A stretch of DNA of 64,000 nucleotides. It comes from Pyrobaculum sp. WP30. Lineage in GTDB: Archaea; Thermoproteota; Thermoprotei; Thermoproteales; Thermoproteaceae. The DNA lies in the NCBI GenBank assembly GCA_001189275.1, contig CP012158.1, positions 868,001 through 932,000 of the forward strand. Reading direction: 5' to 3'. The position numbers and the translations under genes were made by a program. The notes beneath the pieces are model-generated. The model saw nothing but the letters and a program-made list of their open reading frames with translations. It did no database searches and was not told the origin of the DNA. Numbering within the stretch: position 1 is the first letter of the stretch; every line of letters begins with the position of its first letter. This document shows positions 63,087 to 64,000 of this stretch, one piece after another.

Positions 63087-63276
63087 AGGCGGAGGTCCAG
63101 ACTGGCTTATAAAACATGACCTAGACGGTGTACAGGTGGAGGAGCCGGCCTGAGCGCTGGAAGCGGCGCGGTGCCCGTCGTCGAGGGGCCCGGCCGTTTG
63201 GCCGTCGGCGGCGCCGCGGCACAATAATTATAATTATCAACAGCTTCATTGCTTTGATGGATGTTGTGCCGATGTA

Positions 63277-63288
63277 ATATATATATGG
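63277..63288 (+). promoter_or_regulatory. TATA box of the citrate synthase gene
   Basis: AATATATATATG lies about 25 nt before ATG 63308 and supports a leaderless mRNA. Confidence 0.5.
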
Positions 63289-63307
63289 GGCGTTTAACAC
63301 TTCCGCA

Positions 63308-64000
63308 ATGTATTTCCCCGGTCTTGAGGGTGTTGTGGTGAAAGAAACCAAGATTTGTCACATAGATCTTGAAAACTCCAAGATCTACTACCGGGGGTAC
63401 GACCTGGAGGAGCTCGCCGAGAGGTCCACGTTTGAGGAGACGGCGTATCTCCTCTGGCACGGCAACCTGCCCCGGAGGTCGGAGCTTGAGGAGTTCAGGA
63501 GGAGCCTCGCCCAGCACCGCATCCCGCCGAGCCACGTCAAGGACCTCCTGCTGAGGGCGCCCCGCGCCGCGGAGCCCATAGACGTGTTGAGGACCGCGGT
63601 TTCGGCGATGGCGTTTGGGGAGGATCTGAGGGATAAGTCGCCGCAGGTAGAGCTGGCGAGGGGGCTGAAGATCACAGGTGCCATGCCCTACATAGTCGCC
63701 GCGTTTGACAGGTCTAGGAGGGGGCTGGGGCCGGCGGAGCCTGCGGAGGCCGGAAGCCACGCCGAGTTCTTCCTATGGGCGTTGAGGGGCGAGAGGCCCA
63801 GCCCGCGGGAGGCGAGGGCTCTCGACGTCATGTTGATAATATACGCGGAGCACTCCATGAACAACAGCGCCTTCACGGCCGTCACCGTGGCCTCCACACT
63901 GGCCGACATGTACGCCGCCGTCACGGCGGCGATAGCCAGCCTCAAGGGGCCGCTACACGGCGGAGCCAACGTAGACGCCTCGCTGATGCTGGAGGAGGTG
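63308..64000 (+). CDS. Citrate synthase (or methylcitrate synthase), 5' part
   Basis: The first 231 codons, running off the window end. Typical features: GLEGVVVKETKICHIDLE, YYRGYDLEELAERSTFEETAYLLW near residues 28-51, HSMNNSAFTAVTVAST near 185-200, and GPLHGGAN near 220, with a conserved active-site His. It condenses acetyl-CoA with oxaloacetate at the entry to the citric acid cycle; 2-methylcitrate synthase is a close alternative that cannot be separated here. Confidence 0.93.
   Translation, partial: MYFPGLEGVVVKETKICHIDLENSKIYYRGYDLEELAERSTFEETAYLLWHGNLPRRSELEEFRRSLAQHRIPPSHVKDLLLRAPRAAEPIDVLRTAVSAMAFGEDLRDKSPQVELARGLKITGAMPYIVAAFDRSRRGLGPAEPAEAGSHAEFFLWALRGERPSPREARALDVMLIIYAEHSMNNSAFTAVTVASTLADMYAAVTAAIASLKGPLHGGANVDASLMLEEV

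Overview
The window looks like chromosomal DNA of a hyperthermophilic crenarchaeon of the Thermoproteales, most likely Pyrobaculum or a close relative; I cannot name the species. The signs are archaeal single-copy genes (RNA polymerase Rpo7 and Spt4, ribosomal L10e and L5, archaeal NAC, PAC2, HerA-like ATPase, XPD-like Fe-S helicase), crenarchaeal families such as DUF2192 and BtpA, frequent GTG and TTG starts, and TATA-like boxes about 25 nt upstream of start codons, as expected for leaderless mRNAs.

1-28 kb is mostly ordinary chromosome. It holds a Sir2 deacetylase, an anchored Lon-like protease, a serine recombinase, a phosphoribosyltransferase, CTP synthase, SurE, a small Fe-S helicase beside a HerA-like ATPase, an HtpX-like protease, BtpA, a sugar nucleotidyltransferase, a HIT/ATPase/PIN operon, Rpo7-Spt4, AlaRS-NAC, L10e-DUF2192 and a PAC2 protein. 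Genes commonly overlap by 1-30 nt. Two candidate C/D box guide RNAs (about 1247 and 13753) and two candidate structured elements (about 16287 and 26041) lie between genes.

28-59 kb is an accessory region that reads as a defence island. It starts with a Panacea-like gene and its partner (28.4-29.4 kb). Next come two very large STAND-like NTPases with paired P-loop regions (30.6-40.8 kb), the second broken at its 3' end. Then follow two SAM methyltransferases, a divergent DndC-like PP-loop enzyme, and a four-gene operon on the opposite strand encoding an ATPase, an unknown protein, an SF1 helicase and a RecB/Cas4-type nuclease (41-50 kb). I regard this cluster as the best candidate for an undescribed system. 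After it come a probable restriction endonuclease, a C5 cytosine methyltransferase and a T:G mismatch glycosylase (51-54 kb), flanked by two diverged copies of the same roughly 550-bp segment. Last are two CRISPR arrays facing each other, with near-identical inverted leaders (55.8-58.9 kb) and no recognisable cas gene in the window. Decayed genes are scattered throughout (P-loop ATPase, HerA-like ATPase, IS200-type transposase, helicase tail), and base composition shifts to A+T-rich in 41-50 kb.

59-64 kb returns to housekeeping genes: L5, an MJ0936/YfcE-like phosphodiesterase, a NOP2/Sun RNA methyltransferase, a UPF0210 (DUF711) protein with its ACT-domain partner, and the start of citrate synthase.
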